Shown here: one piece after another, positions 63,073 through 64,000 of the stretch | Position numbering within the stretch: position 1 is the stretch's first letter | How the letters are laid out: each line of letters opens with the position of its first letter | Assembly: GCA_034687125.1 (NCBI GenBank) | Contig: JAQGBZ010000193.1 | Span: 54,838 to 118,837, forward strand | From: Neelides folsomi | Lineage: Eukaryota > Arthropoda > Collembola > Neelipleona > Neelidae | DNA length: 64,000 bases | Direction: 5' to 3' | The notes under the pieces: generated by a model | Databases searched by the model: none | Told to the model about the DNA's origin: nothing | The model's input: the letters and a program-made list of their open reading frames with translations, nothing else | Program-made: the position numbers and the translations under genes

Positions 63073-63082
63073 GCTCCTTATA
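63073..63082 (-). promoter_or_regulatory. Weak TATA-like element before the matrix gene
   Basis: Reads TATAAGGAGC on the minus strand, about 45-55 bp upstream of the start codon at 63028. The position would leave only a very short 5' UTR, so this is tentative. Confidence 0.3.
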
Positions 63083-64000
63083 TTGCATTTAGATATTTAC
63101 ATTGTCCATTTTTTATATCATTCATAAATTATTTATCAATAAATAATAAAAAATCTCGGTAAATTTTTGTAGATTGGCAATTGGCATACATTAAACATTG
63201 ATATATATTTATTTGAAATAGATTAATCAATAGTTGTTAGATTTATTTGTGCTTGTGTCTGAATGATAATTCTTCTAGACAAATTATCTTGCTGGTAAGG
63301 TAAAAGGCTTCATTTTTATACCAATTGTTAAATGAATGATAAAACCAAAGAAGTCAGTGAATAAGCAAATGAAGATAATATTAATAGGGCATTAGTTAAT
63401 AACTGATAACTTAATGTAAATATTAAAGATTTATTCAATTTTAAACTGTTGTTTAATATACATCATGTCATATTTAATTTCCATTTAAGTACATATAATG
63501 TTTATTTATCAAAATTAAGCAAACATTTGCATATTTAAATGTAAGTAGATTATGCATTTACATTTTCAAATGCATATCCAATCATCAGTGATGAAATGGC
63601 CTAATATACAGAAAGGATGTAAATGATCAAAAAATGAAATCGATCCTTAAAATGTTATAAAAAGGTGAAATGCTTTTTATATGATTGAACTGATACATGA
63701 ACATGACAAATAGAATATTTATACGAGTACTCGTATTTTCTGGTTTTTGCAACTTAATTTTTTCTGGTATTTAAGATTAAATGAGTTTTAAGGGTACATA
63801 AATGGACAAAAATGAATTGCTCTTTAAAAAACATTAGAAAATTTATTGTTTTTTCATATTTTTAGTCTAAAATATAGTGCAAAGTGCAAGTTTTCATTGT
63901 ATAATCTTAAATACTCTATCTAATATACAGGGGACTATGCTCTGGATTTGGACAGGGCGTTTATTTAATTTTTCTCTTATGAATATCTCTTGTGTTTTCG
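63083..64000. other. Spacer at the right edge
   Basis: AT-rich, no gene seen. At 63926-63940 TATACAGGGGACT could be the start of another TA-flanked element that runs off the window, but its partner is not visible. Confidence 0.4.

Noticed and set aside
1-64000. CRISPR arrays, operons, rRNA genes, prophage or viral genes
   Set aside because: No repeat-spacer pattern, no ribosomal RNA sequence, and no bacterial or viral coding layout seen; the window is intron-rich animal DNA.

Overview
The window is nuclear DNA from an animal, almost certainly an arthropod and more likely a crustacean than an insect (inference). It is visibly AT-rich. Genes have many short GT-AG introns and long non-coding stretches lie between them. 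Supporting signs are a secreted AYAAPA-repeat cuticle-type protein, an adipokinetic-hormone/RPCH-type receptor, a juvenile-hormone-epoxide-hydrolase-type enzyme and a TTAGG triplet inside a small transposon. There are no operons, CRISPR arrays or prophages. I rebuilt every gene by joining exons whose GT-AG (occasionally GC-AG) borders, reading phases and protein homology all agree. Exon lists are in the evidence fields.

Layout. 1-0.7 kb: 3' part of NDUFAF4 (complex I assembly factor), plus strand. 1.1-3.6 kb: complete eIF2A, minus strand, ten exons. 3.77-4.29 kb: a 105-aa plus-strand gene encoding only the C-terminal (M8-9) part of ATP6AP2, divergent from eIF2A across a 157-bp gap. 5.06-8.37 kb: 585-aa cuticle/structural protein, minus strand, with a TATA box. 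8.5-21 kb: about 12 kb with no gene I can support, apart from one 390-bp MITE. 21.07-28.2 kb: a cluster of four small secreted Gly/Ala/Ser/Asn-rich proteins on both strands, all with phase-1 introns. A hAT-like remnant lies between the third and fourth. 29.1-35.1 kb: AKH/RPCH-type GPCR, nine exons including one of 8 nt. 35.1-43.2 kb: mostly empty, with one 155-bp transposon that has perfect 8-bp target duplications. 43.2-48.3 kb: MFSD6-like transporter with a mariner-type element in intron 1. 49.7-51.6 kb: 556-aa leucine-rich protein of unknown function. 53.6-56.3 kb: epoxide hydrolase with a MITE in intron 3. 58.0-63.0 kb: 1022-aa secreted extracellular-matrix protein (Cys-rich block, laminin EGF, laminin IV, EGF, three Ig-like regions, LDLa).

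The genes do not form one pathway. Two are linked by location only: eIF2A and the ATP6AP2-like gene probably share a bidirectional promoter. The one apparent functional group is the 21-28 kb secreted-protein cluster, which looks like a locally expanded family of structural or glandular secretions (inference). The least ordinary items are that cluster, the ATP6AP2 mini-gene, the 8-nt receptor exon and the domain order of the matrix protein.
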